Shown: positions 23,250 through 30,962 of the stretch, in pieces
Layout of the letters: each line of letters starts with the position of its first letter
Position numbering within the stretch: the stretch's first letter is position 1
Origin: an uncultured Hungatella sp.
GTDB taxonomy: Bacteria > Bacillota > Clostridia > Lachnospirales > Lachnospiraceae
Assembly: GCA_910586845.1 (NCBI GenBank)
Contig: CAJUJV010000001.1
Location: forward strand, 1 to 37,801
DNA length: 37,801 nucleotides
Reading direction: 5' to 3'
Program-made: the position numbers and the translations under genes
The notes under the pieces: model-generated
Told to the model about the DNA's origin: nothing
Databases searched by the model: none
The model's input: the letters and a program-made list of their open reading frames with translations, nothing else

Positions 23250-24371
23250 CAGGAACTACCCGTCTTGCGGACGAGTACATGATCAAAGAGCTGATGTTCG
23301 AGGGCAGCAACCGACACTTCGATCAGACTCTGTGCACAGGGTTGAGTGTTACAGATGAGGAAATCGATGCTCTTTGCAGGGCTATGAAAGAACAGGCAGT
23401 CAAGAATGCTCATAATGAAGAACAGAGGGCAGCTGTCAAAGAGGTCGGCAGACAGCAGCTGCGTTCATGGGGCGTTCTGATTGAGCGTGACGGAAAAGAC
23501 TATCCTTCTAATGCCTATGGTATTTTGACCGGAGCCACACTTCATGTCGCGACTCAGTGCGGCGTGTTCAAGGGTTCGACCAAAGAGGTTTTTGTAGACC
23601 GCCGGGAGTATACCGGACCGATCTGGGAACAGATAGAGGAGGCTTTTCAGTTTGTTCTGCGGAATATCCATCTGGGGGCGGCTATTGTGGGTATCTACCG
23701 ACAGGATATTTATGAGATCCCGCCGGAGGCGATTCGTGAGCTGATCATCAATGCCGCGGTGCATCGGAGCTATCTCGATCACGGCAATATACAGGTCGCC
23801 GTCTATGACAACAGGCTGGAGATTACTTCTCCGGGCAAGCTTCCAATGGGACAGACCCTGGAGCGTATGAAAGAAGGCTATTCACAGATCCGGAACGAAG
23901 CGCTTGCCTATGCGTTTTCCTATATGAATCTAATCGAGCATTGGGGCAGCGGTATTCCGAAGATTATTGGCAAGAGCAGCCGGATTGCGGGAACCAGAAT
24001 TTATTGGCGGAGAGGTCGATCTGCGTATCAATATTTACCGAGGCCAGATTGACGGCACTATTGATCTTAATTATAATACTGGTGACAAAAAAAGTGCCGG
24101 AAAAGTGCCGGAAAAGTGCCGGAAAAGTGCCGGAAAAGTGCCGATGAGCGAACAGGAGCAGCGGATTTATAAATTTATATTGAAAAATGCTTCCATCACA
24201 ACCGCACAGACGATGAAACTTCTTGGCGTGAAACAACGCAGAGCCAGAGAAATTCTGGCCAAAATGGCTGAAAGTAAATGGCTGAGGAAAGAAGGTGTTT
24301 CACGAAGTACAATTTATGTGATAAACACGGAAGATAAAAAGGAGCCTTCGCCATGTACACAAAATCACTGA
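23193..24371 (+). pseudogene. AlbA/Schlafen-like ATP-binding protein, truncated and frameshifted
   Basis: This contains the C-terminal part of a family of AlbA_2-domain regulators: GGVYVRVAGTTRLADEYM, FQFVLRNIHLGAAIVGIY, the HATPase-type block AIRELIINAAVHRSYLDHG and NRLEITSPGKLPMGQT, then SYMNLIEHWGSGIPKIIGK. The 5' third, including the AlbA_2 DNA-binding domain, is missing at the RelB junction near 23193. Near 23970-23980 the frame breaks; AAGLREPEFIGGEVDLRI continues in another frame to 24371, ending in a winged helix (TTAQTMKLLGVKQRRAREIL). Intact relatives are about 450-500 residues. It is therefore likely dead. A tandem 11-bp repeat lies in the linker before the winged helix. Confidence 0.75.
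24090..24143 (+). repeat. tandem 11-bp repeat, about five copies
   Basis: Five near-perfect units of AAAAGTGCCGG run head to tail (the last is 10 bp). Eleven is not a multiple of three, so each added or lost copy changes the downstream reading frame. The repeat lies in the linker before the winged helix of the ATPase remnant. Confidence 0.9.
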
Positions 24372-26134
24372 TATCCAAAATCCTCCATTCCATATCTGTA
24401 CGGACCGCCCCATGGTTTTGCTGCGTCCTGTGTCTGGCTCTCTCGGCATGCAGCTCCCGGGAGCCTGCGGACACCAGCCGGTATGAAAGGAAGGCAGAGC
24501 TTCTGCGCCTTCAGATCCTCACAGACGACGTGAGGGAAGCGGTGGGACAGGCCCCGGCGGGAGAGGCAGGCCATGTGGTGTTCCTGTCGGTCTGCGACGG
24601 CACACAAAGGGCCAGAGTGTGTACGGGCGCAGGATTAACTCTGGATGCTGCCTGGGAGGCGGCGGATAAAGCAGCCCTTGAGCTGCTGAGAGCCGGAGGA
24701 CCGGAGCCGGTGTGGGTCAAGGCAGATGTGGTCTGTGTCTCCAGAGAGATCTCACAGGAGGAACTGAAGGATGAGGTACTGTGGGCAAATGACGAAAGCT
24801 ATTTTTGGGGAGTGTCCCTGGACGACAATTATGACACGGCTTTTCTGGAGGCAGAGCTGAACGGAAACAGGATTTATGACTACGAAAACGGCGGCCTGAA
24901 CTCTGCCTATATCAATACTTATCTGCGGGAAGCGGGACGGCCCCTGGTGAAGAGACTGCCCGGGGACTATACCTTGTTCCGGTCTGTGGGCTGGCTCTGC
25001 GACGAAGAGGACAGGATCTTTCAGCTGTCCGCCGATGAATCCGGTTACGGGAGGCGGAAGACAGAAATCATAGACAAAGAATGCGCAGGGGAGGTCATAG
25101 AGGAAGCCTCTGAGTTTCTGGCGGAGCAGGTGAAGGAAGACGGCTCCTTCGTCTACGGCCTTTATCCCCGGTTTGACAATGAGATCGACAACTACAACAT
25201 CATCCGCCACGCGGGCACGGTCTGGTCCATGATCTGCAGCTACCGGCTTGCGCCGGATGAGAAGCTGAAGGAGAAGATCGATGAGGCCGCACAGTACCTG
25301 ATCTCCCAGGTAAGGTATGATCCCCTGGGCCAGGCTTATCTTCTCGAAGCCAAGGACGACGAGTTCAAGCTGGGAGGCAGCGGGGTGGCGGTGGTGGCCC
25401 TGACAGAGTACATGGATGTGTTTGAGGACGACCGGTATCTGGATGTGTGCCGGGCCCTGGGAGACGGCATCCTGGCGCTTATGGACCCGGACACGGGGGA
25501 ATATTATCATGTGCTCAACGGGGATTTCAGCAAAAAGGAAGAGTACCGGACCGTATACTATGACGGGGAGGCCACTTTTGCCCTGTGCCGTCTCTACGGC
25601 GCCACGGGAGAACAGGTGTGGCTGGATGGGGCCTGTCTGGCGGCGGAGTATTTTATGGCCAATGACTACACCCAGTACACGGACCACTGGATCTCCTATG
25701 CCATGAACGAGATTACCAGATATATTCCCGACAACCGGGATTATTACGAATTTGCCATGAATAACGTCCAGGACAACCTGGAGATCATCTATAGCCGGAA
25801 GTCCGGACACCCTATCTATCTGGAACTGCTGATGGCGGCATTTGAGACCTATGAGAGGATGCTGGATCAGGACATCCATGTGGATGGGCTGGACCGGGAC
25901 ATGTTTCTGAAGACGATCTACATCCGGGCAGACCGTATGCTCAACGAACATCTCTACCCGGAGACTGCCATGTACACAGGGAATCCCCGCCGGATTCTGG
26001 GTGCATTTATGGTGAGACAGGAGGGATACAGGATCCGTATCGACGATGTGCAGCACAATATCGGCGGATTCTATATGTATTACCGCAATTATGACCGACT
26101 GGTGCAGGAAGGGATGCATGAGTGCCGCGACTGA
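24353..26134 (+). CDS. lipoprotein with probable alpha/alpha-barrel domain, function unknown
   Basis: A 593-residue exported lipoprotein. Signal peptide with lipobox LALSAC (Cys32), so it should be membrane-anchored outside the cytoplasm. The N-terminal half (VVFLSVCDGTQRARVCTGAG, TLDAAWEAADKAA) recalls AMMECR1-like folds. From about 240 on there are regular helix pairs typical of (alpha/alpha) toroids in glycan-active enzymes: NYNIIRHAGTVWSMICSY, LGGSGVAVVALTEYMD, TVYYDGEATFALCRLYG. Candidate acidic catalytic residues exist, but none can be assigned. I recognise the fold type only. It may act in surface polysaccharide processing. AAAAGGAG precedes the ATG. It overlaps the end of the ATPase remnant by 19 bp, and its G/C-rich codons differ from that segment. 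Confidence 0.6.
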   Translation: MYTKSLISKILHSISVRTAPWFCCVLCLALSACSSREPADTSRYERKAELLRLQILTDDVREAVGQAPAGEAGHVVFLSVCDGTQRARVCTGAGLTLDAAWEAADKAALELLRAGGPEPVWVKADVVCVSREISQEELKDEVLWANDESYFWGVSLDDNYDTAFLEAELNGNRIYDYENGGLNSAYINTYLREAGRPLVKRLPGDYTLFRSVGWLCDEEDRIFQLSADESGYGRRKTEIIDKECAGEVIEEASEFLAEQVKEDGSFVYGLYPRFDNEIDNYNIIRHAGTVWSMICSYRLAPDEKLKEKIDEAAQYLISQVRYDPLGQAYLLEAKDDEFKLGGSGVAVVALTEYMDVFEDDRYLDVCRALGDGILALMDPDTGEYYHVLNGDFSKKEEYRTVYYDGEATFALCRLYGATGEQVWLDGACLAAEYFMANDYTQYTDHWISYAMNEITRYIPDNRDYYEFAMNNVQDNLEIIYSRKSGHPIYLELLMAAFETYERMLDQDIHVDGLDRDMFLKTIYIRADRMLNEHLYPETAMYTGNPRRILGAFMVRQEGYRIRIDDVQHNIGGFYMYYRNYDRLVQEGMHECRD

Positions 26135-26356
26135 GGGGATTCGGGCTCCCCTGGCTGCCATGCCGTGTCCGGGCGCGGGCCGGTTTTCAGGAGAGGAGGT
26201 AAGAGGCCGGAGCACATGAACGAAAATGAAACTTGAAGAGGGGAGGTGAAAACCTGAAAAGCCCCGGAAAACAGGGATAAAACGGCAGTTTAAGGAGGGA
26301 CAAAAAACTGCACAAAAATCCCGTAAAAACAGGGGTATATTTATCTAAAATAAGGG

Positions 26357-26374
26357 TTGATATTTTTTTAACAA
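26357..26374. promoter_or_regulatory. Rex-like operator 1
   Basis: TTGATATTTTTTTAACAA matches the redox-repressor consensus TTGTTAA-4-TTAACAA at 12 of 14 defined positions. It overlaps the -35 box and most of the spacer of the adhE promoter, so Rex binding would block polymerase when NADH is low. Confidence 0.65.
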
Positions 26375-26385
26375 AGCAGTACAAT
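26357..26385 (+). promoter_or_regulatory. adhE promoter
   Basis: TTGATA (26357-26362) and TACAAT (26380-26385) are spaced by exactly 17 bp, giving a start site near 26392. The -35 and most of the spacer are covered by the Rex-like box at 26357-26374. Confidence 0.75.
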
Positions 26386-26398
26386 GAAACCATAAGAT

Positions 26399-26416
26399 AT
26401 GTTAAAAAATTATCAA
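26399..26416. promoter_or_regulatory. Rex-like operator 2
   Basis: ATGTTAAAAAATTATCAA also matches 12 of 14 positions of the Rex consensus. It lies just downstream of the expected transcription start, 42 bp (about four helical turns) from box 1, so the two sites face the same side of the DNA. Confidence 0.5.
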
Positions 26417-26474
26417 TCCCAACCCGCAACATATCATGAAACCAGCAAACAAAGTTCCATTTAGGAGGTCCAGT

Positions 26475-29108
26475 ATGGCAAAGATTGAGAAGAACACCGT
26501 ACCAGAAATCATCGACAGTGTGGATGCGCTGACTGCCAAGATGAAGGCGATGCGTGAAGCACAGAAGGTATTTGCTACCTACACTCAGGAGCAGGTAGAC
26601 AAGATCTTCTTCGAGGCTGCAAAGGCGGCTAACATGCAGCGTATTCCTCTGGCCAAGATGGCTGTCGCAGAGACAGGCATGGGCGTAGTAGAGGACAAGG
26701 TTATCAAGAACAACTATGCGGCAGAGTATATCTACAATGCCTACAAGAACACCAAGACCTGCGGCGTCATCGAAGAGGACAAGGCTTACGGCATCAAGAA
26801 AGTCGCAGAACCTATCGGTCTCATCGCGGCAGTTATTCCCACCACCAACCCGACTTCTACTGCTATTTTCAAGACCCTGATCGCACTCAAGACCAGGAAT
26901 GCAATTATTATTTCCCCACATCCGAGAGCTAAAAACTGTACGATCGCAGCGGCAAAGACCGTTCTGGAAGCAGCCGTGAAGGCGGGAGCGCCTGAGGGTA
27001 TCATCGGCTGGATCGACGTGCCTTCCCTGGAACTGACCCAGGAAGTGATGAAGAATTCCGATACCATCCTGGCAACCGGCGGCCCCGGCATGGTTATGGC
27101 GGCTTATTCTTCCGGTAAACCGGCTCTGGGCGTAGGTGCAGGAAATACTCCGGTTATCATCGACGACACAGCAGATATCAAGATGGCAGTAAGCTCCATC
27201 ATCCACTCCAAGACATTTGACAACGGTATGATCTGTGCTTCCGAGCAGTCTGTGACGGTTATGGAACCTGTTTACGATCAGGTGAAGAAAGAATTTGAAC
27301 TGAGAGGTTGCTATTTCTTAAAGGGCGACGAGCTGAACAAGGTCCGCAAGACCATCCTGATCAACGGCGCTCTGAACGCCAAGATCGTAGGACAGAGCGC
27401 ATACAAGATCGCTCAGCTGGCAGGCGTGGAGGTTCCCCAGAGCGCCAAGATCCTCATCGGCGAAGTGGAGTCCGTGGATATCTCTGAGGAGTTTGCTCAT
27501 GAGAAGCTGTCTCCTGTACTGGCTATGTACAAGGCCAGGACCTTTGATGAGGCTGTCGCAAAGGCAGAGAGACTGGTGGCGGACGGCGGCTACGGCCACA
27601 CGGCTTCCCTGTACATCGACGTGAGAGAGCAGGAGAAGATGGCAAAGCATGCGGCTGCCATGAAGACCTGCCGTATCGTTGTCAACACACCGTCTTCCCA
27701 CGGCGGAATCGGCGACCTGTACAACTTCAAGCTGACTCCATCCCTGACACTGGGCTGCGGCAGCTGGGGCGGCAACTCCGTATCCGAGAACGTAGGTGTG
27801 AAGCACCTGCTGAATATCAAGACCGTGGCCGAGAGGAGAGAGAATATGCTGTGGTTCCGCGCACCTGAGAAGGTATACTTTAAGAAAGGCTGTATGCCGG
27901 TAGCCTTAGAAGAACTGAAATATGTACTGGACAAGAAGAGAGCCTTTATCGTCACCGACTCTTTCTTATACATGAACGGCTACACCAAACCGATCACCGA
28001 CAAACTGGACGAGATGGGCATCGTATATCAGTGCTTCTCCAACGTTCAGCCCGACCCGACTCTGGCCAACGCCCAGGAAGGCGCCAAGGCCATGACAGCG
28101 TTCAAGCCTGACGTGATCATCGCTCTGGGCGGCGGTTCCGCTATGGACGCAGGCAAGATCATGTGGGTAATGTACGAGCATCCGGAAGTAGATTTCCAGG
28201 ATATGGCTATGCGCTTCATCGATATCCGCAAGAGAGTGTACACCTTCCCCAAGATGGGCGAGAAGGCTTACTTTGTGGCTATCCCCACTTCCTCCGGTAC
28301 AGGTTCCGAGGTGACTCCGTTTGCCGTTATCACCGATCAGGAGACCGGCGTGAAGTATCCTCTGGCTGACTACCAGCTGCTGCCCAACATGGCTATCGTA
28401 GATACGGATAACATGATGAGCCAGCCCAAGGGCCTGACCAGCGCTTCCGGTGTGGATGTTCTGACTCATGCTCTGGAGGCATATGCTTCCGTTATGGCCA
28501 CGGATTACACCGACGGCCTTGCATTGAAGGCAATGAAGAATGTATTCGAATACCTTCCGACCTGTTATAATGAAGGCAGCAATGTAGATGCCCGCCAGAA
28601 GATGGCCGACGCTTCCTGCCTGGCCGGTATGGCATTTGCCAACGCGTTCCTGGGAGTCTGCCACTCCATGGCTCACAAGCTGGGTGCGTTCCATCATCTG
28701 CCCCACGGCATTGCCAACGCCCTGCTGATCTCCCTGGTAGTGGAGTACAACTCCGCAGAGTGCCCGGCCAAGATGGGTACCTTCTCCCAGTATCAGTATC
28801 CCCATACCCGCGCAAGATATGCAGAGTGCGCCCGTTTCGTAGGCATCCAGGCTCAGGACGACGAGGAAGCCGTTAAGAAGCTGATCGAGAAGATCGAGGA
28901 GCTGAAGACAGCCGTAGGCGTGAAGAAGACCATCGCAGACTACGGTGTAGACGAGAAATACTTCCTGGATACTCTGGATGAGATGGTAGAGCAGGCATTT
29001 GACGATCAGTGTACCGGCGCCAACCCCAGATATCCGCTGATGAGCGAGATCAAGGAGATGTATCTGAGAGCGTATTACGGGGACAAGAAGAGCGAAGCGG
29101 CAGAATAA
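26475..29108 (+). CDS. adhE: bifunctional acetaldehyde-CoA / alcohol dehydrogenase
   Basis: An 877-residue cytoplasmic enzyme converting acetyl-CoA to acetaldehyde and then ethanol with two NADH, the main redox outlet of fermentation. The N-terminal CoA-dependent aldehyde dehydrogenase domain has GLIAAVIPTTNPTSTAIFKT and the active-site Cys in FDNGMICASEQS. The C-terminal iron-dependent alcohol dehydrogenase domain has VIIALGGGSAMDAGKIMW, TSSGTGSEVTPFAVIT and the metal-binding histidines in HSMAHKLGAFHHLPHG. Length is typical. ATG 26475 follows AGGAGG; an in-frame ATG at 26436 has no such site. Very even, optimised codon use suggests high expression. Two Rex-like boxes indicate NADH-dependent control; AdhE also forms spirosome filaments in known species. 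Confidence 0.97.
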   Translation: MAKIEKNTVPEIIDSVDALTAKMKAMREAQKVFATYTQEQVDKIFFEAAKAANMQRIPLAKMAVAETGMGVVEDKVIKNNYAAEYIYNAYKNTKTCGVIEEDKAYGIKKVAEPIGLIAAVIPTTNPTSTAIFKTLIALKTRNAIIISPHPRAKNCTIAAAKTVLEAAVKAGAPEGIIGWIDVPSLELTQEVMKNSDTILATGGPGMVMAAYSSGKPALGVGAGNTPVIIDDTADIKMAVSSIIHSKTFDNGMICASEQSVTVMEPVYDQVKKEFELRGCYFLKGDELNKVRKTILINGALNAKIVGQSAYKIAQLAGVEVPQSAKILIGEVESVDISEEFAHEKLSPVLAMYKARTFDEAVAKAERLVADGGYGHTASLYIDVREQEKMAKHAAAMKTCRIVVNTPSSHGGIGDLYNFKLTPSLTLGCGSWGGNSVSENVGVKHLLNIKTVAERRENMLWFRAPEKVYFKKGCMPVALEELKYVLDKKRAFIVTDSFLYMNGYTKPITDKLDEMGIVYQCFSNVQPDPTLANAQEGAKAMTAFKPDVIIALGGGSAMDAGKIMWVMYEHPEVDFQDMAMRFIDIRKRVYTFPKMGEKAYFVAIPTSSGTGSEVTPFAVITDQETGVKYPLADYQLLPNMAIVDTDNMMSQPKGLTSASGVDVLTHALEAYASVMATDYTDGLALKAMKNVFEYLPTCYNEGSNVDARQKMADASCLAGMAFANAFLGVCHSMAHKLGAFHHLPHGIANALLISLVVEYNSAECPAKMGTFSQYQYPHTRARYAECARFVGIQAQDDEEAVKKLIEKIEELKTAVGVKKTIADYGVDEKYFLDTLDEMVEQAFDDQCTGANPRYPLMSEIKEMYLRAYYGDKKSEAAE

Positions 29109-29158
29109 GTATATGTGCTTGCAATAACAATGGTAATGTATAAGGAAGGGAGAATAAT

Positions 29159-29911
29159 ATGAAGACAGATAACATCCTGGCTACACGTACCCATAAGATC
29201 ATCTATCAGGTAGGAAACACAGCCGTTAAAGTATTTGATAAGAATTTCCCCAAGGCTGACGTCCTCAACGAGGCGTTGAACCAGGCCAGAGTTGAGGAGA
29301 CCGGACTTCCGATTCCCAAGGTTCACGGCGTGAATGTGACCGAGGACGGAAACTGGTGCATCATCTCCGACTTCATCGAGGGCAAGACCCTGGAGCAGGT
29401 GATGGCAGAGGATCCGGCCAATGTTGAGAAATACATGAGAGATTTTGTGGCTCTTCAGATGGAAGTTCACAGCAAGAAATGTCCCAAGTTAAACAAGCTG
29501 AAAGACAAATGGAACGGCAAGATCTCCGAGTCCAAGGAGTTAAACGCCACCACCCGCTATGAGCTGCACACCCGTCTGTCCAGTATGCCCAAGCACAACA
29601 AGGTGCTTCACGGCGACTTCAACCCCAGCAACATCATGGTAGACGCCAGAGGCCGCTACTATATCCTGGACTGGTCCCACGCCACTCAGGGCAACGCCTC
29701 CGCGGACGCAGCTACAACCTACCTTCTGTTCTCTCTGAAGGACCAGAAGCTGGCAGAGCTGTATCTGGATACCTTCTGTGAGATGAGCGACACCGCAAAA
29801 CAGTATGTTCAGAGATGGCTGCCTATCACCGCGGCTTCCAGACTGAACAAGAAGCTTCCGGGAGAGAGAGAACTGCTGGAGAGCTGGCTCGACGTGGTAG
29901 AGTACGAATAA
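29159..29911 (+). CDS. aminoglycoside phosphotransferase-like small-molecule kinase
   Basis: A 250-residue cytoplasmic kinase of the APH/choline kinase fold. The N-lobe has NTAVKVFD (ATP-binding Lys); the catalytic loop is VLHGDFNPSNIMV (about 150-160), and the metal-binding Asp is in YILDWSHA (about 172). The substrate is unknown; its position does not suggest resistance. It follows adhE by 50 bp with AAGGAAGGGAGAA before the ATG and shares its codon bias, so it may be co-transcribed with it and end at the same terminator. Link to fermentation is speculation. Confidence 0.8.
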   Translation: MKTDNILATRTHKIIYQVGNTAVKVFDKNFPKADVLNEALNQARVEETGLPIPKVHGVNVTEDGNWCIISDFIEGKTLEQVMAEDPANVEKYMRDFVALQMEVHSKKCPKLNKLKDKWNGKISESKELNATTRYELHTRLSSMPKHNKVLHGDFNPSNIMVDARGRYYILDWSHATQGNASADAATTYLLFSLKDQKLAELYLDTFCEMSDTAKQYVQRWLPITAASRLNKKLPGERELLESWLDVVEYE

Positions 29912-29940
29912 AAAGCGCCGCAGCATGAACCGAATAAAGG

Positions 29941-29988
29941 GCCCTGCCGGCTTTCAGATATCCGTCTGAGAGCCGGCAGGGCTTTTTT
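29941..29988 (+). terminator. terminator after the adhE/kinase unit
   Basis: GCCCTGCCGGCT and AGCCGGCAGGGC form a 12-bp GC-rich stem, extended inward by CAGA/TCTG pairing, and are followed by TTTTTT. The T-run touches the stop codon of the convergent DprA-like gene. Confidence 0.93.
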
Positions 29989-30962
29989 CAGTTGTTTTTT
30001 GCGGCAAAGGAAAACAGATCCATCTGTTCAAATTCGTTTTCCTGCTTTGTTATGGTTTCATAGACGGCAATCTCTGAGAGCTCATAAGGGATGGCTCCCT
30101 TTTCTATCAGTTTCAGGTTTCCTTCATAGTCCTGATGATTCCAGACAAACACCTTTGTCCAGCCGTTTTTCAGAGCCTCATTGGCCCCTGCCCATGTTCC
30201 GCCCTTATTATAATCGGACGAGACCACAAAAGTTCCGTAGGAAGAGGCGTAGATATACTTATTCCGGTTCATTGCCCTGGCCACGGTAAAACCTGCCTCC
30301 GGCTTTATATCCGATATTAACAGTCTCTGTTTGTTGATAACCGAATCTATGATTTCTTTTTTCCTTATTTTTGAGGTCAGAGAATCGGCCAGGAAAGACA
30401 CGGCAGCGCTGCCGGACTCCACGGCGGTCTGTTCGGAGACCGTATCCACGCCTTTGGCTCCGCCCGAGTATATGACCAGATGTTCCTCTGCTGCTTTTTT
30501 AACCAGGTTCTGGGTAAACCGGATTCCGGCGCTGTCCACATTTCTGGAACCTGCGATGCCGATTCCTATCTTTTTGGCCAGAGTGATGTCCCCGCAGTAA
30601 AAGAGGACAGGAGGCGTCTTCTTTTTTAATTTACGTTTCAGCAATACAGGATAATCCGGATCAAAGGGGGTCACGATATCGATCCCCTTTTTCTCCAGGG
30701 CTTCCAGTTCGAAAGCTGCGATCCCTCCGCGGGAAGTCAGCCTCCTGACCCGTTCTATATACTCGGGGGCGTATCCTGCTTCTTTCAGAAAGTCCTGATC
30801 CTGACATTTGATGACGATATCAGGCTTTTGTCCGAGACGGGTTATCGTGTCCAGAAATTCGTTCCACTCCGTCTGAGAGAAAGGCTTTAAAGAATCCGTA
30901 CTCTTAATCCCCACATAGGAACATAACAGGATGGCGCTCATTGCATTATCAGAAAAATTCAT
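29988..30962 (-). CDS. DprA-like DNA-processing protein
   Basis: A 324-residue protein of the DprA/Smf Rossmann-like family. An N-terminal helical part precedes the core: FDPDYPVLLKRKLKKKTPPVLFYCG, here as blocks FDPDYP, PPVLFYCG; then IGIAGSRNVDSAG, VIYSGGAKGVDT, and IYASSYGTFVVSSDYNKGGTW. Classical DprA loads RecA on single-stranded DNA. This copy lacks the usual C-terminal winged helix and ends in QMDLFSF. Its ATG follows directly on the TAA of the RecQ-PRTase gene (TAAATG), so translation is coupled and the two proteins probably act together. Solo DprA homologues beside helicases and phosphoribosyltransferases recur in defence neighbourhoods; defence is inference. Confidence 0.82.
   Translation of the reverse strand: MNFSDNAMSAILLCSYVGIKSTDSLKPFSQTEWNEFLDTITRLGQKPDIVIKCQDQDFLKEAGYAPEYIERVRRLTSRGGIAAFELEALEKKGIDIVTPFDPDYPVLLKRKLKKKTPPVLFYCGDITLAKKIGIGIAGSRNVDSAGIRFTQNLVKKAAEEHLVIYSGGAKGVDTVSEQTAVESGSAAVSFLADSLTSKIRKKEIIDSVINKQRLLISDIKPEAGFTVARAMNRNKYIYASSYGTFVVSSDYNKGGTWAGANEALKNGWTKVFVWNHQDYEGNLKLIEKGAIPYELSEIAVYETITKQENEFEQMDLFSFAAKNN

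Larger units (their letters stand above)
26135..26474 (+). promoter_or_regulatory. adhE upstream region
   Basis: 340 bp without a gene. It holds a strong promoter (26357-26385), two Rex-like boxes and a leader of about 80 nt ending in TTAGGAGGTCCAGT before the adhE ATG. The first 200 bp show A-rich sequence and no convincing hairpin terminator for the lipoprotein gene. Confidence 0.6.

Noticed and set aside
24090..24143. Possible CRISPR array (short direct repeats)
   Set aside because: Units are 11 bp in direct contact with no spacers, and lie inside a coding frame. No array was seen elsewhere in the window despite the csm genes.
24752..26215. 487-codon minus-strand open frame opposite the lipoprotein gene
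   Set aside because: No family motifs, no start signal, and it mirrors the codon bias of the plus-strand gene; the signal peptide and lipobox support the plus strand.
26187..28805. Several long minus-strand frames opposite adhE
   Set aside because: Antisense artefacts of a highly expressed, biased gene; the AdhE motifs are complete on the plus strand.
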